This document shows positions 47,642 to 56,828 of a stretch of 64,000 bases of DNA, in pieces (position 1 is the stretch's first letter; every line of letters starts with the position of its first letter). The stretch spans positions 56,885 to 120,884 of the forward strand of contig NZ_AEEC02000015.1 in assembly GCF_000300975.2 (NCBI RefSeq), in the 5' to 3' direction. A program made the position numbers and the translations under genes. This stretch comes from Herbaspirillum frisingense GSF30. GTDB taxonomy: Bacteria; Pseudomonadota; Gammaproteobacteria; Burkholderiales; Burkholderiaceae_D. The notes under the pieces are model-generated. The model was not told the DNA's origin. It saw nothing but the letters and a program-made list of their open reading frames with translations, and searched no databases.

Positions 47642-48717
47642 GACTTGCTCCTTCTTGCTCGCCACTGCCACACCATGGACTTGAGCCGGCGCTTCACGCG
47701 CGTGGCCAGGCTTGCCTTGCCTGCCTCATGGGAGACCATAGTCAGATCTTCCGTTGAAACGTAGCCGGCGGTGGGAGCCGCATTGGCGAGCGCTGACAGG
47801 TCTGCACCGACCCTGCGTGCGGTGTCGATGAACTTGCCCTTGAGCAGGCGATGCAGGGCCTGCTCGTTCCAATAGCCACTCTGGCGCGCGGCCGCTTCCA
47901 GCCGCGCGAACCAGGCGGCCAGGGCCGGCAGATAATCGGTGCGGGCCACGGGCCGCTCCAGAATGACGCTTTCGTGCAAGGCGATTTCCTCATCGGTGGG
48001 CTCAACGCCGCATTCTTGCATCATCTGCCTGCGCACGCGCAGGGAGGCGGCATACTGCTTGTCGGAGGAGTCCGAGCTGACCTGCTGCGCATGCAGGCGA
48101 TAGTCCAGTACGACCTCGGGCAGATTGGCTGCGTTGACCTGCAGGAGCAATCGGCTCCAAAGATGATAATCCTCTGCGTGACGGAAAGCGTCGTCGTAGC
48201 GGATGATGCCCTGGTCCAGCAGCTCTCTGCGGAACATCAGAGCCGGGTGGGCCAAGGGGCAATAGAAGAGCATCGCCGGATGGATATCGGCATGGGCGAG
48301 CGGGAACGTGAAGACGTTCGGCGCCACGTTGCCGAAGAAACGGATTGCGCCGCCTACAATGCCGACCTCCGGATGCTCGTGCAGGAATGTGACCTGCCTG
48401 CCGAAACGGTCTGGTGCACAAATATCATCGGAGTCCATGCGCGCTATGAGCGGTGCGCGGCACTCGGCATAGGCCCGGTGCAAGGTCGCGATGAGCCCCA
48501 GGTTGCGCTCATTGCGCAGCAGCCGCACGCGCGGATCGGCGGCAAACCGGCTCACGACTTCTGCCGTGTTGTCGGTGGACCCATCGTCGATAAGCAGCAG
48601 TTCGAAGTCGCGGAAGTCCTGCGCCAGAACGCTGGCCACGGCCTCTTCCACGTAGCGTCCCGCGTTGTAGGTGGGAACGACGACACTGATGGCCGGTAGT
48701 TGTTCACGTTGGTTCAT
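47638..48717 (-). CDS. Glycosyltransferase family 2 protein
   Basis: A 359-residue GT-A transferase with ISVVVPTYNAGRYVEEAVASVLAQ, LLLIDDGSTDNT, the DxD region LIARMDSDDICAPDR and the acceptor part FRHAEDYHLWSRLL. The ATG at 48717 overlaps the stop of the GT11 gene by four bases. It has the same domain plan as the GT2 gene at 44846, so the two may be related duplicates. The donor is unknown. Confidence 0.9.
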   Translation of the reverse strand: MNQREQLPAISVVVPTYNAGRYVEEAVASVLAQDFRDFELLLIDDGSTDNTAEVVSRFAADPRVRLLRNERNLGLIATLHRAYAECRAPLIARMDSDDICAPDRFGRQVTFLHEHPEVGIVGGAIRFFGNVAPNVFTFPLAHADIHPAMLFYCPLAHPALMFRRELLDQGIIRYDDAFRHAEDYHLWSRLLLQVNAANLPEVVLDYRLHAQQVSSDSSDKQYAASLRVRRQMMQECGVEPTDEEIALHESVILERPVARTDYLPALAAWFARLEAAARQSGYWNEQALHRLLKGKFIDTARRVGADLSALANAAPTAGYVSTEDLTMVSHEAGKASLATRVKRRLKSMVWQWRARRSKS

Positions 48718-49574
48718 AGACGCACCCAGCGTTGCGGAACCAGATCGCGCGCGTCTGGCGTATCGGCGACGAACCAGCGTGCCGGGGCGATGGTGATGCT
48801 CTCGGAGCGGCCATCCAGCCAGGCGCCCCACCAGCTGAAGGAACTGTTGGCCACGATGTGATGACGGCAGGCGGTCATCAGGCGCAGGTCTTCGAAGTTG
48901 GTGGCGGCATCATTGTCACGCACAAGATGCATCGTGTAAGGAAGTTGCAGGTTGGTCGCGACCCAATCCAGGTCATCTGAAAAGACGAACAGTTCTGGCG
49001 CTTGGCCGGTTACCTGGTGCAGATGCGCAACCGCACGCTCGTAGTAGCCCAGGTCGCATGTCCCGTGCACGGCGGCGGCCGCGGCGTTGGACACGTAGTC
49101 ACCTCGGCGGATGTGCAGAGAGACCGAATGCGTCCGGCCGATCAGCTCCAGCCAGGCCTGGTTGGGCGCACTGGGGGCGGCTTTGACGGCGAAGTCCTTC
49201 CTGATGTCATCGGCAAAGTCGGCAAAGTATTTTTCCGATTGCCAGTAGCCATCGAGATAGATGCCGTCAGGCAGGCTCAGTACGGCCTCGTCGAAGGTGA
49301 AGGTCTTCTCGGTGTAGACACGCAGCGGATTGGGCAGGAACCTACGCAGCAGGCGCTGAAGACGGCCCTCTGCAGGCGGGTTGGGGAGCAGTCGCGAAGG
49401 GGCCTCGGTCTGGTCGGCGCAAAAGCACTGCATGCCGAAGGCGTGGGTCTTGTAATCCGCAAAGGCACGGCTGTCGATGGCGAAGGGAACGCCACGGCGT
49501 AATGCCAGGGCGCGCCCTGCCGCGTATTGGAACATTTGGTTGCCGAGGCCACCGATCAAGCGACTGACTATCAT
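48714..49574 (-). CDS. Glycosyltransferase family 11 (alpha-1,2-fucosyltransferase-like; possibly colitosyltransferase)
   Basis: A 286-residue GT11 enzyme. It has the N-terminal motif GGLGNQMFQYAAGRAL, the donor-binding HIRRGDYV and the late motif ANSSFSWWGAWL. GT11 enzymes transfer L-fucose from GDP-fucose, or the related 3,6-dideoxy sugar colitose in some O-antigens. Both fit, because the operon carries gmd, an fcl/colC-like gene and a colD-like gene. It overlaps its neighbours by four bases on both sides. Confidence 0.92.
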   Translation of the reverse strand: MIVSRLIGGLGNQMFQYAAGRALALRRGVPFAIDSRAFADYKTHAFGMQCFCADQTEAPSRLLPNPPAEGRLQRLLRRFLPNPLRVYTEKTFTFDEAVLSLPDGIYLDGYWQSEKYFADFADDIRKDFAVKAAPSAPNQAWLELIGRTHSVSLHIRRGDYVSNAAAAAVHGTCDLGYYERAVAHLHQVTGQAPELFVFSDDLDWVATNLQLPYTMHLVRDNDAATNFEDLRLMTACRHHIVANSSFSWWGAWLDGRSESITIAPARWFVADTPDARDLVPQRWVRL

Positions 49575-50461
49575 GACGAGATTTCTTGCGTAAGTTGTTC
49601 TATGAGTTTGCGGGCCTCGGAAGCAGGCAGTTCCCACCATTTGCTGGCGAGAATTTTCGCAGCGGTTTGATCGTCGAATCGGGCGCCGATGTTGCGCGCA
49701 GGTGAGCCCGCCATGATGGCGAAAGGAGGCACATCCTGGTTCACGAAGGAATTGGCGCCGATCACTGCCCCGGTACCGATGATGACACCCCGCCGGATGA
49801 TGCAGGAAGCGCCGATCCAGACATCGTCCTGAATCACGCAGGCGGCTTCGGTGAGAGTCTCGTAGGGCGCATCGTAGAAGATGGAGTGCGTGGAAACCCG
49901 GTCCAGGCGGTGCTCTCCCGGGCCGACCAGCACATTGTCTGCAATGGAGACGTAGCGCCCGATTCTGGCCTTGGTGATGTGGCAGTTGAAGCCGACGTAC
50001 GTATTGGCTCCGATCCTGGAATCCCCCGACACGATGCTGCCTTGCATGACCTGGATATTTTCGCCATCAAAGAAGATGGCTTGATTCAGGGAGGAGTTGA
50101 CGCTTTCGACGAGAGGCATGCGCAGCGCACCGGTCATGTCGATTGCGGTACATTCCCGGGCTAACCAGTAGGCCCATTGCCTTGAAGCGGGATGCATTTC
50201 ATGGCCACCCTTGCCGGTCGCGCCACCGGTTGCACTGCTGTCCAGTAGGAGGGCAGCGACCTCGGGCAGCATGGCCTGTCGCATGATCCATTGCGCTGCC
50301 AGTCGCTGCGTTTCGTTTGCCGTTTCGCGCACATCCTGCTGTCGGGAACCATAGCCGAGAAGCGCGGCAGACTCAGGACGCAAACCGCGCGCGACGATGG
50401 CCCTGGACACATGGGTGAGCAGGACCTGAAAGCGGGATTTGACGGCGGCCAGGGAGATCAT
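49571..50461 (-). CDS. Left-handed beta-helix (hexapeptide) acyltransferase
   Basis: A 296-residue protein. The C-terminal two thirds show hexapeptide repeats (IVSGDSRIGANTYVGFNCHITKARIGRYVSIADN and VWIGASCIIRRGVIIGTGAVIGANSFVNQ split by a loop), ending AGSPARNIG as in O-acetyltransferases. The first about 110 residues are helical and not recognised. It probably O-acetylates a sugar of the glycan. An amino-sugar N-acyltransferase is possible, but no sugar aminotransferase with a catalytic lysine is seen nearby. Confidence 0.85.
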   Translation of the reverse strand: MISLAAVKSRFQVLLTHVSRAIVARGLRPESAALLGYGSRQQDVRETANETQRLAAQWIMRQAMLPEVAALLLDSSATGGATGKGGHEMHPASRQWAYWLARECTAIDMTGALRMPLVESVNSSLNQAIFFDGENIQVMQGSIVSGDSRIGANTYVGFNCHITKARIGRYVSIADNVLVGPGEHRLDRVSTHSIFYDAPYETLTEAACVIQDDVWIGASCIIRRGVIIGTGAVIGANSFVNQDVPPFAIMAGSPARNIGARFDDQTAAKILASKWWELPASEARKLIEQLTQEISS

Positions 50462-50468
50462 CAGTCGC

Positions 50469-51461
50469 TTACCCCTTTATGAGCCGCCGCAGACGAGATA
50501 TCAACGATGCCGGGACCGGCGCAAAAGGGGCCTCCGGCTGCGGCGCGACAGGAGGCGCCGCGGCAAAGCTGCCATTGACCGCGAGGGAGACCGGAACCGC
50601 TGAAACGTCGCTGCGGACATGGCGTTCCAGGACGTGGCTCAGATTGGCAAAAAACTGCAGTTGATGCAGATAGTACTGCCGTGCACGCGCTATGGCATGC
50701 AGGCTTCGGTCGTATTCTTCAGGATTGGCGAGCAATCGGCCGATTGCATCCAGCGCGGCTTCGGTGTCTTCGATATCGATCTTCAGGCTGGCGTCATCCG
50801 GAAGATAACGGTCTACGTTGGTGCATCCGTAATAGATCGGAAAACAGTAAGCCAGCAGTGCGTCCGGCAATTTCTCCGTCAGGAAATCGTCCCCGGCAAA
50901 GTTCTCCAGGACGATGGCGAAGCGATAGGGGGCAAGCACGTCCCATTTCTGCTCGAAATCACGCAAGCCCCGGCCCCAGACTTCCACCCGGTCGCCGAAG
51001 CGCTGCTGCAGGGCACGCACGAAGTCCAGGCGCGCACGGTGGCCTTCGGTGAAAGCCTTGGCTGAACTGATGACGCTGATATCGCGGCTCTTGGGAATCG
51101 GCGGCATGCTGGCCAGCTCATCGAAACTTTTCTCGACGAACCAGGGATGGCCCTGTTGCAGACGAATCTGATGGCGGTGCTGCAGGTCATTGCGCCCGCT
51201 GACGACGTGGGCGAACTGATCCAGAAAAGCCGGCTGGTAGGAACCGATCGGATCGGGCTCGCCTGCAATGAAGAAGACGTTCTCGGGCGGGCAGCAGGTG
51301 TTCTCGGTCTGGCTCAGTGATTCGAAAACCACCCACGCGTCGCAACGCTCCACCTCCGTATCGACGTGGAAGCGGAATGGTCCCCACTGCAACAAGTTCC
51401 CGGGCGTTTGCCGAGCCCAGGGCCAGGTAGGAGCGCAGGTCGTGAGCTTGACGTCGATCAT
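50469..51461 (-). CDS. Glycosyltransferase family 10 (alpha-1,3/1,4-fucosyltransferase-like)
   Basis: A 330-residue protein with the GT10 signature block YRFAIVLENFAGDDFLTEKLPDALL followed by CFPIYYGC, the GDP-fucose-binding region known from Helicobacter FutA and animal FUTs. The ATG at 51461 sits one base after the wzt stop. The C-terminal tail is Pro/Ala-rich (PPVAPQPEAPFAPVP) and ends in a basic segment for membrane contact. It transfers fucose or a similar 6-deoxy sugar (inference from family). Confidence 0.9.
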   Translation of the reverse strand: MIDVKLTTCAPTWPWARQTPGNLLQWGPFRFHVDTEVERCDAWVVFESLSQTENTCCPPENVFFIAGEPDPIGSYQPAFLDQFAHVVSGRNDLQHRHQIRLQQGHPWFVEKSFDELASMPPIPKSRDISVISSAKAFTEGHRARLDFVRALQQRFGDRVEVWGRGLRDFEQKWDVLAPYRFAIVLENFAGDDFLTEKLPDALLAYCFPIYYGCTNVDRYLPDDASLKIDIEDTEAALDAIGRLLANPEEYDRSLHAIARARQYYLHQLQFFANLSHVLERHVRSDVSAVPVSLAVNGSFAAAPPVAPQPEAPFAPVPASLISRLRRLIKG

Positions 51462-51462
51462 G

Positions 51463-52701
51463 TCAGTCCGAAATCCTTTCCAGCTGCCAGTGCGGATCGA
51501 GGTAGATATGGCCGAACGCCTGTTCGCGTGCATGCTGAATATTGAACAGCCGGGGACGTGCGATACGGAACGGCTGCAGCGCATTGCTGCCGAAGAAGTC
51601 CTGCACGCCGAACTGGCTGCCGTGAACTTCCAGCACATAGTCTCCGGCGACCAGGAAGTCGGCGGGAATTTGCGCCTTGACGCGATAGGTGCCTGGGCGC
51701 ACGTTTTCCATTTCCGGATTGCGGTCGGCCAGCAGCGCGCGCGTGAGCATGTCGCCGAAGACGGTCTTGACGTAGAAGCCGATACGGAAGTTTTGCAAGT
51801 TTTCCTTGACGTGATAGATCAACTCCACGTCCACCGGAGCATCGCCCTCGAAGTTGTAATTCGGGTTCTTGCGGCCGCCTTGGGTGACATGCATGGCCAG
51901 AAGGTCCACGTGTTCCGTTTCCAGGGGCATGTTGGCGCCACCCACATGCATGGCGTGCCGCATGTAGTCGCCGATGGCGTCGTCGACCAGGGTCTTTTCC
52001 TTGATGCGTCCATGTTCGATGAGCACGGCGCTTTCGCACAGATCCTTCACCGCTGCCATGCTATGGCTGACGAAGAGCACCGTCCGCCCCTGGGACGCCA
52101 ACTCGCGCATCTTGGCGTAGGACTTCTGCTGGAAGCGGGCGTCGCCGACCGACAGCACTTCGTCCAACACCACGATGTCCGGTTCCAGAAAAGCGGATAC
52201 GGCAAAGGCCAGGCGCACATACATGCCGCTGGAATAGCGTTTGACGGGGGTGTCGAGAAAACGCTCCACCTCGGCGAAGTCGACGATGGCATCGAACTTC
52301 TGGCGCACTTCCATGCGCGACATGCCCAACAGGGCACCGTTGAGATAGACGTTCTCGCGTCCGGTCAGGTCGGGGTGAAAGCCGGTACCGACCTCCAGCA
52401 GGCTGCTCATGCGGCCACGGATGCGGATCTGTCCTTCGGTCGGGCTCATGACCCGGGAAAGGATCTTCAGCAGCGTGGACTTGCCCGCACCGTTGCGGCC
52501 GACGACCGCCAGTCGCTCGCCCTGATTGACCTCGAAACTGATGTCGCGCAGCGCCCAGAAATCTTCATCCGAGCCGGCCTTGTCTTTGCGGTTGCGCCCG
52601 AGGAACTTGCGCAGCAGGCCCCGTTCCTGGGTGTCGCGTTCCTTTTCATGATGGATACGGAATTTCTTAGAAATTCCTTCGACGATGATACTTTTGCTCA
52701 T
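51463..52701 (-). CDS. wzt: Polysaccharide ABC exporter ATP-binding protein with C-terminal glycan-recognition domain
   Basis: A 412-residue ATPase of the Wzt/TagH class with Walker A GRNGAGKST, a YSSGM signature variant (KRYSSGMYVRLAFAV) and Walker B DIVVLDEVLSVGD. From about residue 265 a beta-sandwich C-terminal domain follows, which in Wzt proteins binds the capped chain end. This implies export of a fully polymerised glycan across the inner membrane. It is partner to Wzm, two bases upstream. Confidence 0.93.
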   Translation of the reverse strand: MSKSIIVEGISKKFRIHHEKERDTQERGLLRKFLGRNRKDKAGSDEDFWALRDISFEVNQGERLAVVGRNGAGKSTLLKILSRVMSPTEGQIRIRGRMSSLLEVGTGFHPDLTGRENVYLNGALLGMSRMEVRQKFDAIVDFAEVERFLDTPVKRYSSGMYVRLAFAVSAFLEPDIVVLDEVLSVGDARFQQKSYAKMRELASQGRTVLFVSHSMAAVKDLCESAVLIEHGRIKEKTLVDDAIGDYMRHAMHVGGANMPLETEHVDLLAMHVTQGGRKNPNYNFEGDAPVDVELIYHVKENLQNFRIGFYVKTVFGDMLTRALLADRNPEMENVRPGTYRVKAQIPADFLVAGDYVLEVHGSQFGVQDFFGSNALQPFRIARPRLFNIQHAREQAFGHIYLDPHWQLERISD

Positions 52702-52703
52702 GA

Positions 52704-53570
52704 TTAGATGGCGTCCGAAAAACGATGCTCGCTGCGACGGAAGAAGCGCACGCCTGACCACAGCAACACGAGCGTCACCAGGCAGGAAATGCCGACCTCA
52801 TTCAAGCGAAGCGGTTGCGTATCACCGAGCAGGCTCCAGCGGAAGCCGTCGATGATGCCCACCATCGGATTGAATGCATACAGCAGGCGCCATTTCTCTG
52901 GTACCACCGTGCTGGCAAAGCCCACTGGGGACAGGTACACCCCCAGTTGCAGCACCACCGGCAAGAGGTGCCGGAAATCACGGTACCAGACGCTCAAGGC
53001 GGCGATCGACAGGCTGCAGCCGAGGATGAGCAGGCAAAGCTGCAAGAGGAACAGGGGCAAGGCCAGCACATGCAGTCCGGGCGGCAGGCCATAGAAGAAC
53101 GACATGGCCAGGTATACCAGCATGGCCAGCGCAAAGTCGACTAGGCCCACCACCACCGACGAGAGCGGAATGATCAGGCGGGGAAAGTAGACTTTCTGGA
53201 CCAGGTTGGCATTGCCCACCACACTGTTGCTGGCGTCGGAGAAAGCAGCAGAGAAAAACAGCCAGGGCAACAGTCCGGCAAAGACCATCAGCGCGTAAGG
53301 CGCGCCATTGGAGGGCAGATTGGCCAGCTTGCCGAAGACCAGCGAAAAGACCAGCATGGTCGCCAGCGGGCGAACCAGTGCCCAGCTCAGACCCATCGCA
53401 GTCTGCTTGTAGCGCACCACGATGTCGCGCCAGACCATCATGCCCAGCAGTTCACGGCTGCGCCACAGCTCGGACCAGTAGTCCTTGCCATCGGGATTGG
53501 CGGTGATGACGGTCAAGGGCAGCGACTCAAGGTCGCGGCCGTTACCCGTTTCTTGCGTGTCCTTCGTCAT
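52704..53570 (-). CDS. wzm: Polysaccharide ABC exporter permease
   Basis: A 288-residue ABC-2-type permease with about six membrane segments. The conserved YWSELWRSRELLGMMVWRDIVVRYKQT start is present. The middle holds ALMVFAGLLPWLFFSAAFSDASNSVV, and YLSPVGFA lies near the end, all as in Wzm. With Wzt it flips lipid-linked O-polysaccharide or capsule chains. It overlaps the colD-like gene by four bases. Confidence 0.94.
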   Translation of the reverse strand: MTKDTQETGNGRDLESLPLTVITANPDGKDYWSELWRSRELLGMMVWRDIVVRYKQTAMGLSWALVRPLATMLVFSLVFGKLANLPSNGAPYALMVFAGLLPWLFFSAAFSDASNSVVGNANLVQKVYFPRLIIPLSSVVVGLVDFALAMLVYLAMSFFYGLPPGLHVLALPLFLLQLCLLILGCSLSIAALSVWYRDFRHLLPVVLQLGVYLSPVGFASTVVPEKWRLLYAFNPMVGIIDGFRWSLLGDTQPLRLNEVGISCLVTLVLLWSGVRFFRRSEHRFSDAI

Positions 53571-54757
53571 TGCTTGGCTTTGACCAGCTTGTTCAGGGCC
53601 ATGCGCAGCAGATCGAACTGCTCATCCAGTTCGTAATGATGGTTGCCGATGAACAACCCATTGCTGTCAAGTTCGTCGGCATTCTTGAGCGCGCCGTGAA
53701 TTTCATAATCGAACCAGCGCAGCACTTCGTTCTTGGCGAAATTGCCGGCCACGATGGGACGGACATCGATGCGGTATTCATTGAACACTCGTACTACGTC
53801 TTCACGAGAGAAGCCGGCATCCGGCTCGATGATCATGCTGAAGCCGAACCAGCTGCTTTCACCGATTTCCTTCTGAATGCGGAGTTGCGGATAGTCCGCC
53901 ATCAGAGCCTTGAATTTGACGGCGTTGCGACGTCGCTCCGAGATCAAGCCAGGCAATTTGCGGACTTGCTCGATACCAATGGCTCCGCTCATTTCAAGCG
54001 GGCGCAGATTGTAACCAGGCAGGATGAACTTGAAGGATTCGACAAAAGCGTCGTCGCTCTTGGTACCTGTCAGCTGGTTGTGCTTGGGCAGATTGCGTGT
54101 CCAGCCATGGGCGCGAACGGAAAGCATGATGTGGTACAGCTCTTCGTCATTGGTGACCACCATGCCACCTTCCATTGTGGAAATGTGATGGCTGAAGAAG
54201 GCACTGTAGGTACCCATGATGCCGAAGGTTCCAGCCTGACGGCCGTTGAGCTCGGCGCCCATGGATTCACAATTGTCTTCGACCACTACAATGTTGCGAC
54301 CGGCCACGATACGTTCGATTGCATCAAAGTCGTTGGGGTTGCCCAGCAGGTTGACGATCATGATCGCGCGGGTCTTGTCGGTTACCGCTTCGGCCAAGGC
54401 GTCCAGATCGTAGTTCAGTGTATCGCGGTCAACGTCGACGAACTTCAGCTTGAGGCCGTATTGTTGCAGCGGGTGATAGGTCGTGCTCCAGGATACCGCA
54501 GGCACGATGATCTCTTCACCGGCGAGCAGCGGGGACTCCTTGCGAAAGCGCAGGGCAGCAATCATCAGTAGATTAGCCGAGGAGCCAGAGTTGACCATTA
54601 CGCAGTAGTTACTGCCAGTATAGGCAGCGAACTGTTTCTCGAATTCCTGGACGTTCGCTCCCATGGTGAACATACCCGAGGCGATAACCTTCTGGATCGC
54701 TTGGTATTCCGCATCGTCCCAGGTGGCGGTGGCGAGTGGGTAGTGGCTGGGGCTCAT
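53567..54757 (-). CDS. colD: PLP-dependent GDP-4-keto-6-deoxymannose 3-dehydratase-like protein (ColD-type)
   Basis: A 396-residue DegT/DnrJ/EryC1/StrS-fold enzyme. In aminotransferases of this fold the PLP lysine precedes T-x-EGG. Here the stretch is FFSHHISTMEGG, with histidines 190-191 and no lysine. This histidine replacement is the hallmark of ColD-type 3-dehydratases, which use PLP or PMP to remove the 3-hydroxyl. The neighbouring gmd supplies GDP-4-keto-6-deoxymannose, its expected substrate, so the product would lead to GDP-colitose. An aminotransferase role is unlikely without the lysine. Overlaps of four bases on both sides show tight coupling. Confidence 0.85.
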   Translation of the reverse strand: MSPSHYPLATATWDDAEYQAIQKVIASGMFTMGANVQEFEKQFAAYTGSNYCVMVNSGSSANLLMIAALRFRKESPLLAGEEIIVPAVSWSTTYHPLQQYGLKLKFVDVDRDTLNYDLDALAEAVTDKTRAIMIVNLLGNPNDFDAIERIVAGRNIVVVEDNCESMGAELNGRQAGTFGIMGTYSAFFSHHISTMEGGMVVTNDEELYHIMLSVRAHGWTRNLPKHNQLTGTKSDDAFVESFKFILPGYNLRPLEMSGAIGIEQVRKLPGLISERRRNAVKFKALMADYPQLRIQKEIGESSWFGFSMIIEPDAGFSREDVVRVFNEYRIDVRPIVAGNFAKNEVLRWFDYEIHGALKNADELDSNGLFIGNHHYELDEQFDLLRMALNKLVKAKQ

Positions 54758-55677
54758 GCTTGACGTCCTTCTAGATAGAATTGATAGGTTTGGGCGATGC
54801 CCGATTCCAATGAAGTGGTTGCACGCCAGCCCCAGGTTTGCAGACGGGTGGTATTTACCAGTTTCTGCGCCATGCCTTCGGGCTTGGTCAGATCGTGCAC
54901 AAATTTCCCTTCGAAGCCCACAATGCGGGCTACGGCATGGTAGTAGTCGAGGATAGAAAGATCACTGCCCAGGCCTACGTTGAGGTAGAGCGGCAGAGTG
55001 TCGAAGTGGTCTAGCGCACGCCACATACAATCGGCCAAGTCGCCCGCATACATGAATTCACGTCGCACCTTGCCGCTGCCCCAGATGTCGACTTCGTCAC
55101 GTCCGGCGGATTTGGCCTCATGAATCTTGTGAATCACTGCTGGGACAAGGTGTGAGTGCTTTGGATCGAACTTGTCGTGACGGCCGTACAGGTTGCACGG
55201 GATCAGCGTACGGTATTGCAGTGAAGGATTTTCGCGTCCGATGTAATCGCACAAACGAGCGACCATGATCTTTGCCAGTGCATAGCCCTCATTGGTCGGT
55301 TCCAATTCACCGGTCAGCACGGTTTGCTCGGCCAGCGGATTGGGCGCATTGCGCGGATACATGCAAGAACTGCCAAGGTTCAGCAGACGCGGGACGCCCG
55401 CGCGGCGTGCTGCCAGCACAACGTTGCGACCCATATCCAGGTTTTCGGTGAGGAAGGCGACTGGATCGCGCATATTGGCCTGTATGCCGCCGACCCGGCC
55501 CGCAGCGTGCACCACCACATCGGGCTGTTGCTGCTGTACCCAATCGTTTACGGCACGAGTATCCAGCAAGTCCAGCTCGGCGCTGGTGGGTGCCAGGATA
55601 TCGTGTCCGACGGCAGCGGCGTGCTCGGTGAAATTTCGCCCGACCATGCCACGGCCGCCTGTGAGAAAGATACGCAT
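54754..55677 (-). CDS. GDP-L-fucose synthase/GDP-colitose synthase-like epimerase-reductase
   Basis: A 307-residue SDR enzyme with TGGRGMVGRNF, HAAGRVGGIQANM and the Ser-Tyr-Lys triad in LGSSCMYPRNAPN and NEGYALAKI. LEPTNEGYA and CNLYGRHDKFDPKHSHLVPA are hallmarks of the Fcl/WcaG family, which includes ColC. Following gmd and preceding a ColD-type gene, it could make GDP-L-fucose, GDP-L-colitose, or both. Sequence alone does not decide. Confidence 0.88.
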   Translation of the reverse strand: MRIFLTGGRGMVGRNFTEHAAAVGHDILAPTSAELDLLDTRAVNDWVQQQQPDVVVHAAGRVGGIQANMRDPVAFLTENLDMGRNVVLAARRAGVPRLLNLGSSCMYPRNAPNPLAEQTVLTGELEPTNEGYALAKIMVARLCDYIGRENPSLQYRTLIPCNLYGRHDKFDPKHSHLVPAVIHKIHEAKSAGRDEVDIWGSGKVRREFMYAGDLADCMWRALDHFDTLPLYLNVGLGSDLSILDYYHAVARIVGFEGKFVHDLTKPEGMAQKLVNTTRLQTWGWRATTSLESGIAQTYQFYLEGRQA

Positions 55678-55718
55678 GTCTAACCCTTATCCAATATCAG
55701 CGGTGCACCGGTAATTCA

Positions 55719-56828
55719 TCACTGGTCGTAGTTGAAGGCGTTATATCCATGGCTCTTGACGAGCGCGTCTCGCTGCGCCGACTTGAGGTCCTCGCGTACC
55801 ATCTCTGCCACCAGTTCATCGAAGGTGGTGCTGGGAGTCCAACCCAGCTTGGTCTTGGCCTTGCTCGGATCGCCCAACAGGGTTTCGACTTCGGTCGGAC
55901 GGAAATAACGTGGATCCACTGCCACGATGGGTTGGTTTGGATCGCCTTGTTCGCGGTTTTCCCAGTAGCCCTTTTCCTCGACCCCGGTATTTTCCCAGCG
56001 GATCTTCATGCCGATTTCCTGCGCAGCGGCGTTGACGAAATCGCGAACGCTGTATTGGACGCCGGTGGCGATGACGAAGTCTTCTGGCTGTTCCTGCTGC
56101 AGCATCAGCCACTGCATTTCCACGTAATCACGCGCATGGCCCCAGTCGCGTTTTGCATCCAGGTTGCCGAGGTAAAGCGCTTCCTGCAGGCCGAGCTTGA
56201 TCCGGGCCAGGGCGCGGGTGATCTTGCGTGTAACAAAGGTCTCGCCGCGGATGGGGCTCTCATGGTTGAAGAGGATGCCGTTACAGGCGTAGATGCCGTA
56301 TGCCTCGCGATAGTTGACCGTGATCCAGTAAGCATAGAGCTTGGCAACGGCATAGGGGCTACGTGGGTAGAAGGGCGTAGTTTCCTTTTGGGGGGTTTCC
56401 TGTACCAGCCCGTAGAGTTCGGAGGTGCTGGCCTGATAGAAACGTGTTTTCTTGGTCAAGCCAAGGATGCGAATTGCTTCCAGGATGCGCAGGGCGCCCA
56501 GGGCATCGGAGTTCGCTGTGTATTCTGGCTCTTCAAAGCTGACCGCGACGTGACTCTGCGCCGCGAGGTTGTAGATCTCGTCCGGCTGGACCTTTTGGAT
56601 AATGTGGGTCAGGCTGGATGAGTCAGTCATATCGCCGTGGTGCAAAACGAAACTCCCGTCGGAGATGTGCGGATCCTGGAACAGGTGATCGATACGGTCG
56701 GTATTGAACAGGGAAGTGCGGCGCTTGATCCCGTGCACTTCGTAGCCCTTGGCGAGCAGGAGCTCCGCCAGATAGGCACCATCTTGTCCGGTGACGCCGG
56801 TAATGAGGGCTTTTTTCTTCATAGTCAT
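55719..56828 (-). CDS. gmd: GDP-mannose 4,6-dehydratase
   Basis: A 369-residue SDR enzyme, the first gene of the long minus-strand polysaccharide operon. It has [19 protein letters not shown], the catalytic [15 protein letters not shown] and the Y-x3-K motif [23 protein letters not shown] is diagnostic. It forms GDP-4-keto-6-deoxymannose, the precursor of fucose, rhamnose and colitose nucleotides. Either ATG at 56828 or 56822 may be used. The mannose-1-phosphate for its substrate would come from the phosphomannomutase at 57745. Confidence 0.96.
   Translation of the reverse strand: MTMKKKALITGVTGQDGAYLAELLLAKGYEVHGIKRRTSLFNTDRIDHLFQDPHISDGSFVLHHGDMTDSSSLTHIIQKVQPDEIYNLAAQSHVAVSFEEPEYTANSDALGALRILEAIRILGLTKKTRFYQASTSELYGLVQETPQKETTPFYPRSPYAVAKLYAYWITVNYREAYGIYACNGILFNHESPIRGETFVTRKITRALARIKLGLQEALYLGNLDAKRDWGHARDYVEMQWLMLQQEQPEDFVIATGVQYSVRDFVNAAAQEIGMKIRWENTGVEEKGYWENREQGDPNQPIVAVDPRYFRPTEVETLLGDPSKAKTKLGWTPSTTFDELVAEMVREDLKSAQRDALVKSHGYNAFNYDQ

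Noticed and set aside
53567..54757. Perosamine synthase or another sugar aminotransferase
   Set aside because: The PLP-binding lysine is replaced by histidine, so transamination is unlikely and a ColD-type dehydratase fits better.
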